From: Phenylobacterium sp. J426
GTDB lineage: Bacteria > Pseudomonadota > Alphaproteobacteria > Caulobacterales > Caulobacteraceae
Length of the DNA: 64,000 nucleotides
Assembly (NCBI RefSeq): GCF_024699945.1
Contig: NZ_JAJOMY010000001.1
Span: 3,727,001-3,791,000, forward strand
Direction: 5' to 3'
Made by a program: the position numbers and the translations under genes. Of the stretch, positions 43,507-52,368 are shown in pieces. Within the stretch, counting starts at the first letter, position 1; each line of letters starts with the position of its first letter. Under the pieces are notes generated by a model. It did no database searches and had not been told where the DNA came from. It saw only the letters and a list, made by a program, of their open reading frames with translations.

Positions 43507-46148
43507 AGACCACGTGCCCCTACTGCGGCGTCGGTTGCGGGATCGAGGCCGAGCCGGAGGGCCGCGCGCTGGCCGCGGCGGGTGACGCCTCGCATCCGGC
43601 GAACCTGGGCCGGCTCTGTTCCAAGGGCGCGGCGCTGGGCTCGACGGTGGGTCTGGAAGGCCGGCTGCTGGCGCCGATGATCGGCGACCGGCAGGTCGCC
43701 TGGCCCGACGCCGTCCGGCATGTGGCGCGCAGGTTTCGGGAGACCATCGCGCGGCACGGGCCAGACTCGGTGGCCTTCTACGTCTCGGGCCAGTTGCTCA
43801 CCGAGGACTATTACGCCGCCAACAAGCTGATGAAGGGCTTCATCGGCTCCGCGAACATCGACACCAACTCGCGGCTCTGCATGGCGAGCGCGGTGGTCGC
43901 CCATAAGCTGGCCTTCGGCGCCGATCTCGTGCCCGGCTGCTACGAGGATCTCGATCTCGCCGACCTGGTGGTCTTCTGCGGCCACAACGCCGCCTGGACG
44001 CATCCGGTGCTGTTCCGGCGTATGGAAGCGGCCCGGTCGCGCGGGCAGCGGCACGTGGTCATCGACCCCCGCCGGACCGACACGGCCGAAGGCTGCGACC
44101 TGCATCTCGCCATCGCCCCGCAGACCGACGTGCGGCTGTGGAACGGGCTGCTGGCCGACCTCCTGCGGCGGGGTGCGGTGGATCGCGGCTATGTCGCCGC
44201 GCACGTCTCCGGCTTCGCCGAGGTGGAGGCGGAACTCGCCCGCACGGACCAGTCGACAGCGGCCGTCGCCCGCGATTGTGGCCTCGCCGAGGCTGACCTG
44301 GAGACCTTCTTCCGCCTGTTCGCCGAGACGCCGCGGACCGTCAGCCTGTTCTCGATGGGCGCCAACCAGTCGGCGCAGGGTGTCGCCAAGGGCCTCGCCA
44401 TCCTCAACGCCCACCTCGCCACCGGGCGCATCGGCAAGCCCGGCGCCTGCCCGTTCTCGATCACCGGTCAGCCCAATGCGATGGGCGGCCGCGAAACGGG
44501 CGGCATGGCGACGACGCTGGCCGGCCACATGGACTTCGACCCCGCCGACCGCGCCCGGGTCCAGCGATTCTGGGGCGCCCCGACCATCGCCGAGCAGCCC
44601 GGCCTGAAGGCCCTCGACATGTTCGAGGCGATCCGGGCCGGTCGGATCAAGGCGTTGTGGGTCATGGCGACCAACCCCGCCGTCAGCCTGCCGGACGCCG
44701 GCAAGGTGCGGGAGGCGCTGGCGGCCTGCCCCTTCGTGGTCGTCTCGGATGTCATGGCCGAGACCGACACCGCGGCGTTCGCTCACGTGCGGCTGCCCGC
44801 GCTGGCGTGGGGCGAAAAGGACGGCACCGTCACCAACTCCGAGCGCCGCATCTCGCGCCAGCGGCGGCTGTTCGCCCCGCCGGGCGCGGCCCGTGCGGAC
44901 TGGCGGATCGTCGCCGACGTGGCGGGCGCGATGGGCTTCGGAGACGCCTTCAGCTGGCGCAGCCCCGCCCAGGTCTTTCGGGAGTGGGCGCGGCTGACGG
45001 CCTATGAAAACACCGATCGGACGCTGAACCTCGGCCCGCTCGCGACCATGACACCCGAGGCCTACGATGGCCTGGAGCCGGTGCAGTGGCCGGTGACCGC
45101 GGCCGGCGGCACGCCCCGCCTCTTCACCGACGGCCGCTTCGCCACGCCGGATGGCCGGGCCCGAATGCATCCCTTGATCGCGACCGGCCCTGCCGAAGCC
45201 ACCGATCCGTCCTGGCCGCTGGCGCTGAACACGGGCCGCGTCCGCGACCACTGGCACACGCTGACCCGGACCGCCCTCGCGCCCGAACTCTGCCGCCATG
45301 CGCCGGAGCCGTATGTCGAGATCCACCCCGATGACGCCGCATCACAGGGCGTGACCGAGGGCGCCCTGGCCCGCATCGCCACCCGGCACGGCGAAGCTGT
45401 CGCGGTGGCCCGGCTCAGCCATCGTCAGCGCCGTGGCGCGATCTTCATGCCCATGCACTGGACGACGGCCTACGCGCCGTCGGGCCGGGCGAACCCGCTG
45501 GTCGCGCCCAATGTGGATCCGCGCTCGGGTCAGCCGGAGTTCAAGCATACGCCTGCGCGGGTGAGGCCCTATCGGGAGACCTGGCGTGGATTCTTCATCG
45601 CCCGTGAGCCCTGGTGCGCGCCGAAGGGCCTCGACCTGATCTGGCGGCGCATCCCGCAAACGGACGGCCAGCTGCACGAATTCGCCGGCCGCGGCGACAA
45701 CACCGAGCGCGAGGCGGCGCGCAAGGCCCTCGTCCAGGGCGCCCCTGCTGAGGTGCTCCGCTACGAGGACCCGGCGTCCGGAACCGTCCGGGAGGCCTTC
45801 CTGCTGGGGGGCCGTCTCGAGCGCGTGCTGTTCACGACCGCCGGCGGCGCGTTGCCGCCTCGCGATTGGCTGGCCGAGCTCTTCGCCGCGGAGACCCTTT
45901 CACCGCCGGAACGCTCCGCGCTGCTGGTCGGCCGCGCGCCGGGGCGGGCTGTGGACGCCGGGCCGCTGGTCTGCGCCTGCCGCAGCGTGCGGGCGGCTCG
46001 GATCGAGGCCGCCATCGACGCGGGGGCCGGCAGCGTCGACGCCGTCTCCGAGGCCACGGGCGCGGGCTCCTCCTGCGGCTCCTGCTGTCCCGAAATCGCC
46101 CGCCTGATCGCCACGAGAGCCAAGCCCGAGGTGCGCCATGCCGCGTGA
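43503..46148 (+). CDS. nasA: Assimilatory nitrate reductase, catalytic subunit with C-terminal BFD domain
   Basis: This 881-residue molybdopterin enzyme starts at GTG 43503. The N-terminal 4Fe-4S site is TCPYCGVGCGI plus LCSKG. The Mo-bis-MGD domain includes TNSRLCMASAVV, with the Cys that should ligate molybdenum, and SMGANQSAQGVAKG with a GQPNAMGGRE loop. The C-terminal dinucleotide-binding domain has LNTGRVRDHWHT and ANPLVAPNVDPRSGQPEF. The last 60 residues form a BFD-type 2Fe-2S domain (LVCACRSV and SSCGSCCPE), as in NasA/NasC of assimilatory systems that take electrons from ferredoxin, flavodoxin or an NADH partner. No separate NADH-oxidising subunit gene is adjacent. It overlaps nirD upstream and the SUMT gene downstream. 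Confidence 0.93.
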   Translation: MKTTCPYCGVGCGIEAEPEGRALAAAGDASHPANLGRLCSKGAALGSTVGLEGRLLAPMIGDRQVAWPDAVRHVARRFRETIARHGPDSVAFYVSGQLLTEDYYAANKLMKGFIGSANIDTNSRLCMASAVVAHKLAFGADLVPGCYEDLDLADLVVFCGHNAAWTHPVLFRRMEAARSRGQRHVVIDPRRTDTAEGCDLHLAIAPQTDVRLWNGLLADLLRRGAVDRGYVAAHVSGFAEVEAELARTDQSTAAVARDCGLAEADLETFFRLFAETPRTVSLFSMGANQSAQGVAKGLAILNAHLATGRIGKPGACPFSITGQPNAMGGRETGGMATTLAGHMDFDPADRARVQRFWGAPTIAEQPGLKALDMFEAIRAGRIKALWVMATNPAVSLPDAGKVREALAACPFVVVSDVMAETDTAAFAHVRLPALAWGEKDGTVTNSERRISRQRRLFAPPGAARADWRIVADVAGAMGFGDAFSWRSPAQVFREWARLTAYENTDRTLNLGPLATMTPEAYDGLEPVQWPVTAAGGTPRLFTDGRFATPDGRARMHPLIATGPAEATDPSWPLALNTGRVRDHWHTLTRTALAPELCRHAPEPYVEIHPDDAASQGVTEGALARIATRHGEAVAVARLSHRQRRGAIFMPMHWTTAYAPSGRANPLVAPNVDPRSGQPEFKHTPARVRPYRETWRGFFIAREPWCAPKGLDLIWRRIPQTDGQLHEFAGRGDNTEREAARKALVQGAPAEVLRYEDPASGTVREAFLLGGRLERVLFTTAGGALPPRDWLAELFAAETLSPPERSALLVGRAPGRAVDAGPLVCACRSVRAARIEAAIDAGAGSVDAVSEATGAGSSCGSCCPEIARLIATRAKPEVRHAA

Positions 46149-46912
46149 AGTCCAGCCCGGCCGCGTTCGGCTGGTGGGCGCCGGCCCGGGGGCCGCGGAC
46201 CTGATGACCGTGCGCGCGATGCGCGCCGTCCAGGGCGCCGAGGCGCTGCTCTATGACGCTCTCGTCAGCGACGAAGTGCTGGCGCTGGCGCCCGCCACCT
46301 GTCTTCGGATCCAGACCGGCAAGCGGTTCGGCCGCGCCAGCCTGCAGCAGCAGACCATCAACCGGCTGATGCTGCGGCTCGCGCGACGCGGGCTCGAGGT
46401 CGTCCGGCTGAAGGGCGGGGATCCGTCGGTGTTCGGACGCGTCGGCGAGGAGGCCGCGTACCTGCGGGCCGCTGGTGTCGAGGTGGAGATCGTGCCCGGG
46501 ATCACCGCGGCCAGCGCCGCGGCCGCTCAACTCGGTTTCCCGCTGACTCATCGCGGCGAGGCGCGCCGCCTGCTTATCGCGACCGGCATGCGGGCCGATG
46601 GTCCGGCCCAACCTGCCCGGCGCGGCCGACGCGGGAACGACGCTCGCGCTCTACATGGGCCGTCAGGCTCTGGACGCCGCCGCCGACGCGCTTCTCGTCG
46701 CCGGTCGGTCACCGGGCACGCCGGTCCTGGCGGTCGAGAACGCTGGCCGTCCAAACGTCCGGGCCGTCGAGGCGCGGCTCGGCGACCTGCGGCCACTGGA
46801 TGCGCTGGCCGACAGCGATGCTCCGGTCGTGTTCCTGATCGGGGAGGTCGTCGCCCAGGCGAGGCTGGCCGAGGCCAGCGGCGACCGCGTCCTGAACGTG
46901 AGCGCGGCCTGA
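46138..46912 (+). CDS. cobA: Uroporphyrinogen-III C-methyltransferase (SUMT; one frameshift)
   Basis: SUMT makes precorrin-2 for siroheme, the cofactor of NirB. The N-terminal part has the signatures RVRLVGAGPGAADLMTVRA, DALVSDEVL, RLKGGDPSVFGRVGEEA and VPGITAASAAAAQLGFPLTH. Near 46595 the frame gains one base. The C-terminal part resumes as GTTLALYMGRQALDAAADAL and APVVFLIGEVV and ends at 46912. The start at ATG 46138 overlaps the nitrate reductase stop by 11 bases. Total length, about 257 residues, matches single-domain SUMT, so the dehydrogenase/ferrochelatase steps (CysG-type) are encoded elsewhere. The 98 bp that follow hold no gene. Confidence 0.88.
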
Positions 46913-47010
46913 CGCGATAGGGCGGCCCCCGGAACTTGCGGATGGAACCCTCGCCACGGGGGGGCGGTTCGGGCTCGTCACTCGCAGGCGCCAGGGGCCG
47001 CGGGTCGCCG

Positions 47011-47358
47011 TCAGGCGGCCTTCTTGTCCCGCCCGTTCGACAGCAGGGAGATCAACGCAGCTGCCGCCGTCAGCGCCGCGGCGGCGGACGCGAGCGGATG
47101 TTCCTTCACCTCCTGGGCCGCCTTGCGCGCCAGTTCCTTGGCTGGCGCCGGCGTGCGGGCGATCGCCTCTTCCGCGACCGCCTGGCCGCGGCGCGCGAGC
47201 TCCTCGGCCGCCTGACGCACCGCAACCGAAGCCTTGGCGACCGCCTTCTCGGCGTCCTCGCTCAGGCCGTCGGCCGCCTCGCGCAGGGCCTTGGCCACAT
47301 CGTCGAGCGTATCGTCGACTTCGTGGCGGATCTTCCGGGAAAGCGACTTCTTCGACAT
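47011..47358 (-). CDS. ElaB/YqjD/DUF883-like membrane-anchored protein
   Basis: The 115-residue protein has a long amphipathic, Ala- and Glu-rich helix (VDDTLDDVAKALREAADGLS and following) and ends with one hydrophobic segment, LASAAAALTAAAALISLL, before NGRDKKAA. This is the layout of YqjD/ElaB-type inner-membrane proteins, some of which bind ribosomes in stationary phase in E. coli. The family assignment is by composition and layout only. ATG 47358 is chosen because AAGGAGC lies seven bases upstream; a longer frame exists but overlaps the next gene. Confidence 0.65.
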   Translation of the reverse strand: MSKKSLSRKIRHEVDDTLDDVAKALREAADGLSEDAEKAVAKASVAVRQAAEELARRGQAVAEEAIARTPAPAKELARKAAQEVKEHPLASAAAALTAAAALISLLSNGRDKKAA

Positions 47359-47432
47359 GGGATGCTCCTTGGTGCGGGATCGGAGGTCGGACGAAGCCTG
47401 ATCGGTCCAGCCCAGCTTCGCCTTGATCTGCG

Positions 47433-47882
47433 TCAAGCGCGGGCGCGGGCTTCGCGCAGGCGGCGCCGGATGGCCTCGGCGTCATCGTGCACGCGCTCGT
47501 GCGCATCGCACACGTCCAGACGACGAGCGCAGGCCGCGCCGAGTTCGGCGCGCAGCAGGCCCAGGGCCCGCGGCGGCGCCATGAGCGCGAGCCGCTCGAA
47601 GGCCCCCCGCTTGGCCGCCGCCTCCAGCTCGGCGGCCACCCGCCGCAGGAACCGGCGCTCGGACTCATGGTCCATGTCGCGGGCGCCGGCGCCATGGCGT
47701 CCCGGCCCTCCGCTCTCGTGAACCGTGGTCATATGACGGTGCGACTTCGGCTCGTCTTCGCCGTTGGACTGGAGGCGCATCTCCTTGCGCTCGCGCACCT
47801 CGCCGGCGCGGACGCGTTCTTCGAACACGCGCGCCTCGACCGCATCGGCCGCGACGATCCAGGTGGTTCCGGTGAGTTCCAT
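47433..47882 (-). CDS. Host attachment family protein (PF10116-like)
   Basis: The 149-residue soluble protein opens with TTWIVAADAVEARVFEERV, typical of the family named after a plant-attachment protein of Agrobacterium, and has the polar His-rich middle HRHMTTVHESGG. Then come ERRFLRRVAAELEAAAKRG and LMAPPRALGLLRAEL. The fold resembles an eRF1/Pelota-like domain. Despite the name, the function in non-plant-associated bacteria is unknown. AGGAGA precedes ATG 47882. It is upstream of, and on the same strand as, the DUF883-like gene. Confidence 0.8.
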   Translation of the reverse strand: MELTGTTWIVAADAVEARVFEERVRAGEVRERKEMRLQSNGEDEPKSHRHMTTVHESGGPGRHGAGARDMDHESERRFLRRVAAELEAAAKRGAFERLALMAPPRALGLLRAELGAACARRLDVCDAHERVHDDAEAIRRRLREARARA

Positions 47883-47936
47883 GACCCAGGTCTCCTTGCT
47901 TCGGGACCTAGGTAGACGCGCCGGTGAAGCCAGGCT

Positions 47937-47950
47937 GTGACGCGGATCAA
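47937..47950. promoter_or_regulatory. FNR/FixK-type box (13 of 14)
   Basis: GTGAC-GCGG-ATCAA differs from the FNR/FixK consensus TTGAC/T-N4-ATCAA only at the first base. It lies in the 184-bp divergent gap, 54 bp from the host-attachment gene start and 117 bp from the start of the FixK-type regulator gene. It may serve either direction, including autoregulation. Confidence 0.5.
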
Positions 47951-48066
47951 ACCGCGGCCGCCGGGGCCTCCGTATGTTTACTTAGGGGCGTACGCTTAGG
48001 GTAACGCCACGAATTTTCCGGCCGGGCGGCCGCGCGTACCCCTTCCTCATCAGGAAGGACGCCCCG

Positions 48067-48720
48067 ATGACCCTCGCCTACGACCTCGAAGACCCCCGCA
48101 CCGCCCGCCCCGCCGCCGCGCTGACCGAGGTGATGGACCGCCTGGGCTCGAAGGCCGCCTTCGACCGCGACGAGGAGATCTACGCCCAGGACGACGAGGT
48201 GGACTACCTCTACCGCCTGGTTTCGGGCGTGGTCCGCACCACGCGGGTCAACGCCGACGGCCGCCGGCAGGTGGGCGACTTCTACTATCCGGGCGACCTG
48301 TTCGGCCTGGAGGTCGGCCCGGATCACCAGTTCTCGGCCGAGGCGCTGACCGCCTGCGAAGTGCAGATGGTTCGCCGCAGCTCGGTCCGCGCCTTCGCCG
48401 GCGATGTGGAGCTGGACCGCGCCATCCTGGCGGCGACCCGTCGGGAACTGCAGCGCGCCCAGGATCACGTCCTGCTGCTCGGTCGCCGCAGCGCCCGCGA
48501 GAAGGTCGCTGCCTTCCTGATGAGCCTGGCCGACGGCCGCGACGGCGACGGCGCCGAACTGCCGATGGGCCGGCAGGACATGGCCGACTACCTGGGGCTC
48601 ACGATCGAGACCGTCTCCCGGATGCTGACGCAGTTGCAGGACGAGGCCATCGTGGCCTTCCCGACCTTCCGCCGCTTCCAGATCACCCGGCGCGAGGCGC
48701 TGGCCGCCCTCGTCGACTGA
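48067..48720 (+). CDS. fixK: Crp/Fnr-family regulator, FixK type
   Basis: The 217-residue protein has a cyclic-nucleotide-like barrel (FDRDEEIYAQDDEVDYLYRL, GDFYYPGDLFGLE) and a dimer helix. The C-terminal helix-turn-helix is MGRQDMADYLGLTIETVSRM. The Glu and Ser-Arg of the recognition helix are those that read TTGA half-sites in FNR/FixK proteins. There is no N-terminal Cys cluster, so it cannot carry an oxygen-sensing Fe-S centre itself. That fits FixK, whose synthesis is controlled by FixLJ, encoded 1 kb downstream. It probably governs microaerobic genes such as high-affinity oxidases elsewhere in the genome. Confidence 0.82.
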   Translation: MTLAYDLEDPRTARPAAALTEVMDRLGSKAAFDRDEEIYAQDDEVDYLYRLVSGVVRTTRVNADGRRQVGDFYYPGDLFGLEVGPDHQFSAEALTACEVQMVRRSSVRAFAGDVELDRAILAATRRELQRAQDHVLLLGRRSAREKVAAFLMSLADGRDGDGAELPMGRQDMADYLGLTIETVSRMLTQLQDEAIVAFPTFRRFQITRREALAALVD

Positions 48721-48793
48721 TCCACCGCTCGCTCCCGCCTTCGGACTGGCGCGCCCGCCCGCATCAGGCGAGCATGTCGCCGGAGGTGGGCGG

Positions 48794-49828
48794 ATGAGCA
48801 GCGGACATTCCCAACGATCGCCGGATCCTGTGATGGGACGCGTCGCGATCGCCGGCGCGCTGGTCGTGCTGGCTCTCCTGGTGCTGCGGCTCGCCGACGT
48901 GCTGCTGCTCGCCTTCGGCTCGGTGCTCACCGCAGTTCTCCTGCACGCCCTGGCCGATCCCCTGGTGCGCCGGGCGTCGATGCCACGGCCATGGGCCCTG
49001 TTCGCCGCCGTCGTCGGTCTTGTCTTGGCGACGGCCGCCACGCTCTGGCTGTTCGGGCGCGAAGCGGCGATCCAGCTGGCGGCGCTCAGCGAACTGATCC
49101 CGCGCGCCTGGCGAGCCCTGGAGCTCGACCTCTCCCGCTCGATCCTGGGCGCCTACATCCTCGACGACCTGCGGCGGCTGCAGCACGCCGACGGGCTGGT
49201 GATGCAGCTCGGCCCCAGACTGATCCGCGACTCGGCGACCGCCGCCGCGGCCGCGCTCATCGTCATGTTCGCCGGTCTTTACCTGGCCTTCCACCCCCGC
49301 ACCTATCTCGGCGGCCTCGTGCGTCTCACGCCGCGCAGTTGGCGCGCGCGGACCGAGACGGTCCTGCTGGCGTGCGGCGCCGCGCTGAACCGGTGGCTGG
49401 TGGGCCAGCTGATCTCGATGCTGCTGGTCGGCGTGACCACCGGCGTGGGACTGTGGCTGGCGGGCGTGCCGTCACCGCTCGCGCTGGGCGTGGTTGCGGG
49501 GCTCGGCCAGTTCGTGCCGGTCATCGGGCCCATGGTTTCGACGATCCCGGGCTTGATCCTCGCCGCCAGCGCCGGCTGGGACACGCTCGCCTGGACGGCG
49601 GTCGTCTACATCGGAGCCATGCAGCTCGAGGCCAACCTCTTCACGCCCCTGGTGCTGCGCCAGATGGTGGAACTGCCGATGGCGGTGACGCTCTTCGCCG
49701 TGCTCGCCATGGGGGTTCTGCTGGGGCCGCTCGGGGTGCTCTTCGCAACCCCGCTGGCGGTGGTGGTCTATGTGGTTGTGCGCATGGTGTACGTGGAGGA
49801 TGTGCTTGGCGACCGATCTGAAGCCTAG
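48794..49828 (+). CDS. AI-2E/PerM-family transporter
   Basis: The 344-residue protein has about eight membrane helices and the family pattern: a paired N-terminal hairpin (GALVVLALLVLRLADVLLLA, LTAVLLHALADPL), a central amphipathic region, then NRWLVGQLISMLLVGVTTGV, PLALGVVAGLGQFVPVIGP, QLEANLFTPLVLRQMVELP and a final helix hairpin. The family name comes from an autoinducer exporter, but members also act as ion antiporters, so the substrate is open. GGAGG lies before ATG 48794. It sits between the fixK-type and fixL genes; its 3' end overlaps the fixL start by 23 bases. Confidence 0.85.
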   Translation: MSSGHSQRSPDPVMGRVAIAGALVVLALLVLRLADVLLLAFGSVLTAVLLHALADPLVRRASMPRPWALFAAVVGLVLATAATLWLFGREAAIQLAALSELIPRAWRALELDLSRSILGAYILDDLRRLQHADGLVMQLGPRLIRDSATAAAAALIVMFAGLYLAFHPRTYLGGLVRLTPRSWRARTETVLLACGAALNRWLVGQLISMLLVGVTTGVGLWLAGVPSPLALGVVAGLGQFVPVIGPMVSTIPGLILAASAGWDTLAWTAVVYIGAMQLEANLFTPLVLRQMVELPMAVTLFAVLAMGVLLGPLGVLFATPLAVVVYVVVRMVYVEDVLGDRSEA

Positions 49829-51327
49829 GCCCATCGGCGCGGAGACCGCGCCGGTCACGCACCTGCGGCTGAACCGCGCCCTGGGCTATGGAGTGGCCCT
49901 GGCGGCGACCGTGGTGTGCGCCGGCGCGCGCGTGGCGCTGGAACCGGTCTATGGGGATCGTGCGGGGATTCCTCCTCTTCGTGCCCGCCTTGATGGCCGC
50001 CGCGGCGGTCGGCGGCATCGGGCCGGCGCTGGCCGCGACCGTCCTGGCGGTGGTCATCAACGGCGTGTTGCTGGGCGAGGCTCTCGTCCGCGAGACCTCC
50101 AACATGATCAGCCTGGTCGTCTTCCTGGGCCTCGGCGTCGCGAGCGGGGTCGCCGGCTCACGGCTGCGTCACACGGCGGCCCACACGGCGCATGCCCTGG
50201 ACGACCTGGAGGCCCGCGAAGCCCACCTGCGGTCGATCCTCGACACCGTGCCCGACGCGATGATCGTCATTGACGAGCGCGGCGTCATGCACTCGTTCAG
50301 CGCCGCGGCCGAGCGGCTGTTCGGCTGGACCGCGGCCGAAGCGATCGGGAAGAACGTCAGCATCCTGATGCCCAACCCCTACCGCGACGCGCACGACGGC
50401 TATCTGGACCGCTACATCACCACCGGCGAACGCCGCATCATCGGCATAGGCCGGGTGGTGGTCGGCGAACGCAAGGACGGCTCCACCTTCCCGATGGAGC
50501 TGGCGGTGGGCGAGATGCGCTCGGGAGATCGGCGGTTCTTCACCGGCTTCGTCCGCGACCTCACGGAGCGTCAGGAGACCGAACGGCGCCTTCAGGACCT
50601 GCAGTCCGAGCTCGTGCACGTCGCCCGGCTGACCGCCCTGGGCGAAATGGCCTCCGCCCTCGCCCACGAGCTGAACCAGCCCCTGTCGGCCACGTCGAAC
50701 TATGTGAAGGGCTCGGTGCGCCTGCTGGACCGCGAGCCGCTGGACAAGGCCAAGATCCGCGAGGCGCTCAACCAGGCGGGCGAGCAGACACTGCGGGCCG
50801 GCCAGATCATCCGCCGGCTCCGCGACTTCGTCTCCAAGGGCGAGACCGAGCGGCGGTTGGAAAGCCTGCCGCCGATGCTCGAACAGGCGGGCGCCCTGGC
50901 CATGGTCGGCGCCAAGGAACGCGGCGTGCGGCTCCGCTTCGAGGTCGACGCGGACGTGGGCCTGGTCCTGGCGGACAAGGTGCAGGTCCAGCAGGTGGTG
51001 CTGAATCTCATGCGGAACGCGATCGACGCCATGGAGGGCATGCCCCGGCGGGAGCTCGTGGTGGGCGCCCGGCCCTATGAGGACGATATGGTCGAGGTCT
51101 GGGTCGCCGACAGCGGGCCGGGCGTGAGCTCGGAGGTCGCAGATCAGCTGTTCCAGCCGTTTGTCACCACCAAGCGGGAGGGCATGGGCGTCGGTCTCTC
51201 GATCAGTCGGACCATCGTCGAGGCTCACGGCGGCCGCATCTGGGTTGAGCCCAACCCCTCCGGCGGTGCTATCTTCCACTTCACGCTTCGGCGCGTGCGG
51301 GACGAGGAGTTGAGCGCAATTGAGTAG
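49806..51327 (+). CDS. fixL: Oxygen-sensing histidine kinase FixL (one frameshift)
   Basis: TTG 49806, six bases after GGAGG, begins [20 protein letters not shown] and the first membrane helix. The frame breaks in four G at 49964-49967 (one extra), then continues [21 protein letters not shown] domain follows with [19 protein letters not shown], where the His at 50392 is the haem ligand of FixL, and [18 protein letters not shown], containing the Arg that contacts bound oxygen. The kinase has the H-box [17 protein letters not shown] and ATP motifs [10 protein letters not shown] and GMGVGLSIS. Deoxy-FixL phosphorylates FixJ. The stop overlaps fixJ by 8 bases. Three or so membrane helices fit the membrane-bound rhizobial type. 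Confidence 0.92.
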
Positions 51328-51925
51328 CAGTGTTGTCCATGTCATCGACGACGACGAAGCCATGCGGCAGTCGCTGGAATTCCTGCTCGACACCGCCGGC
51401 TACGCCGCACGGACCTACGAATCGGGACCGCAGTTCCTGCAGCATCTTCCCGGCCTCGAGCATGGCTGCATCCTCACCGACGTCCGGATGCCGGACATGA
51501 ACGGTCTCGAGCTGGTCCGCCGCCTGCAAACCCACGGCGTGACCTTGCCGGTGATCGTGCTGACGGGACACGGCGACGTGCCCCTCGCCGTCGAGGCGAT
51601 GAAAGCCGGCGTGCGGGACTTCCTGGAGAAGCCCTTCGACGACGAGGTCCTGCTGGCGGCGGTGGCCTCGGCGATGGACAGCGGCGACCAGGCCCAGAAG
51701 GAGGACGCGGAGCGGCAGAAGTTCGAGACCATGCTCTCGGCGCTCTCGCCGCGCGAGAAGGACGTGCTGCACGGCGTGGTCGCGGGCAAGCCGAACAAGG
51801 TGATCGCCCACGAGCTCGGGATCAGCCCACGCACGGTGGAGGTCTACCGCGCCAACGTCATGACCAAGACCGGCGCCGGCAGCCTGTCGGACCTCGTCCG
51901 GATGGCCCTGCTCGCCCGCTTCTGA
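51320..51925 (+). CDS. fixJ: Response regulator FixJ
   Basis: The 201-residue regulator has a receiver with Asp in [17 protein letters not shown], Thr/Ser in [19 protein letters not shown] and Lys in FLEKPFDD. The C-terminal LuxR-type helix-turn-helix is [20 protein letters not shown] then [17 protein letters not shown], the FixJ signature. It starts at TTG 51320 inside the end of fixL. Phosphorylated FixJ activates fixK-type genes under low oxygen, which fits the gene 2.6 kb upstream. No nif or nodulation gene is in the window. Confidence 0.93.
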   Translation: MSSSVVHVIDDDEAMRQSLEFLLDTAGYAARTYESGPQFLQHLPGLEHGCILTDVRMPDMNGLELVRRLQTHGVTLPVIVLTGHGDVPLAVEAMKAGVRDFLEKPFDDEVLLAAVASAMDSGDQAQKEDAERQKFETMLSALSPREKDVLHGVVAGKPNKVIAHELGISPRTVEVYRANVMTKTGAGSLSDLVRMALLARF

Positions 51926-51976
51926 GATTGCGTTCCGTCAAAGCGCTCGCGCGAAGCGTGGTCCATACGTGGTCTC

Positions 51977-52366
51977 ATGCGCGCGACGACGCCCCCTCAT
52001 GAACTGCCCCTCGTTGTCGTGGCCGACGACGACGTCGCCCTCTGTGCGGCGCTGAAGTTCGCATTCGAGACCGAGGGCTATCGCGTCGAAACCTGCGGCA
52101 GCGGCGAGGCCCTGCTCCAGTTGCAGCTTCCCCGCGAACGCGCCTGCCTGATCGTCGACGAGCGGCTGCCGGGGCTGACCGGCCTCGACGCGTTGTCGCA
52201 GTTGCGGCGCCGGGGCGTGGATCTGCCGGCGTTCGTGATCACCACCAATCCCTCCGCGTCGGCGCGCCTTGCGGCGGAGACCCTGCGCGCGCCGATCATC
52301 GAGAAGCCGCTGCTCGGCGACGGACTGCTGGACCGGATACGCGGCGCCTGCCCGCCCGACGCCTGA
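51977..52366 (+). CDS. Stand-alone receiver-domain protein next to fixLJ
   Basis: The 129-residue protein is a single receiver domain: LVVVADDDVALCAALKFAFE, phospho-acceptor Asp in CLIVDERLPGLTGLDAL, FVITTNPSASARL and the Lys in PIIEKPLL. The gap after fixJ is about 50 bp on the same strand. Single receivers near fixLJ can act as phosphate sinks or as FixT-like inhibitors, but it does not look like FixT. It lacks an output domain, so it should act by protein contact. Confidence 0.82.
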   Translation: MRATTPPHELPLVVVADDDVALCAALKFAFETEGYRVETCGSGEALLQLQLPRERACLIVDERLPGLTGLDALSQLRRRGVDLPAFVITTNPSASARLAAETLRAPIIEKPLLGDGLLDRIRGACPPDA

Positions 52367-52368
52367 TC

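Noticed and set aside
40703..46148. Dissimilatory nitrate reduction
   Set aside because: There are no Nar/Nap subunits, no cytochromes and no export signals. NirB/NirD, the BFD-bearing reductase and SUMT mark assimilation.
46932..46960. GGAAC words after the SUMT gene as EcfG-type promoters
   Set aside because: Neither GGAAC has CGTT at 16-17 bases, and a rightward promoter there would face only convergent genes.
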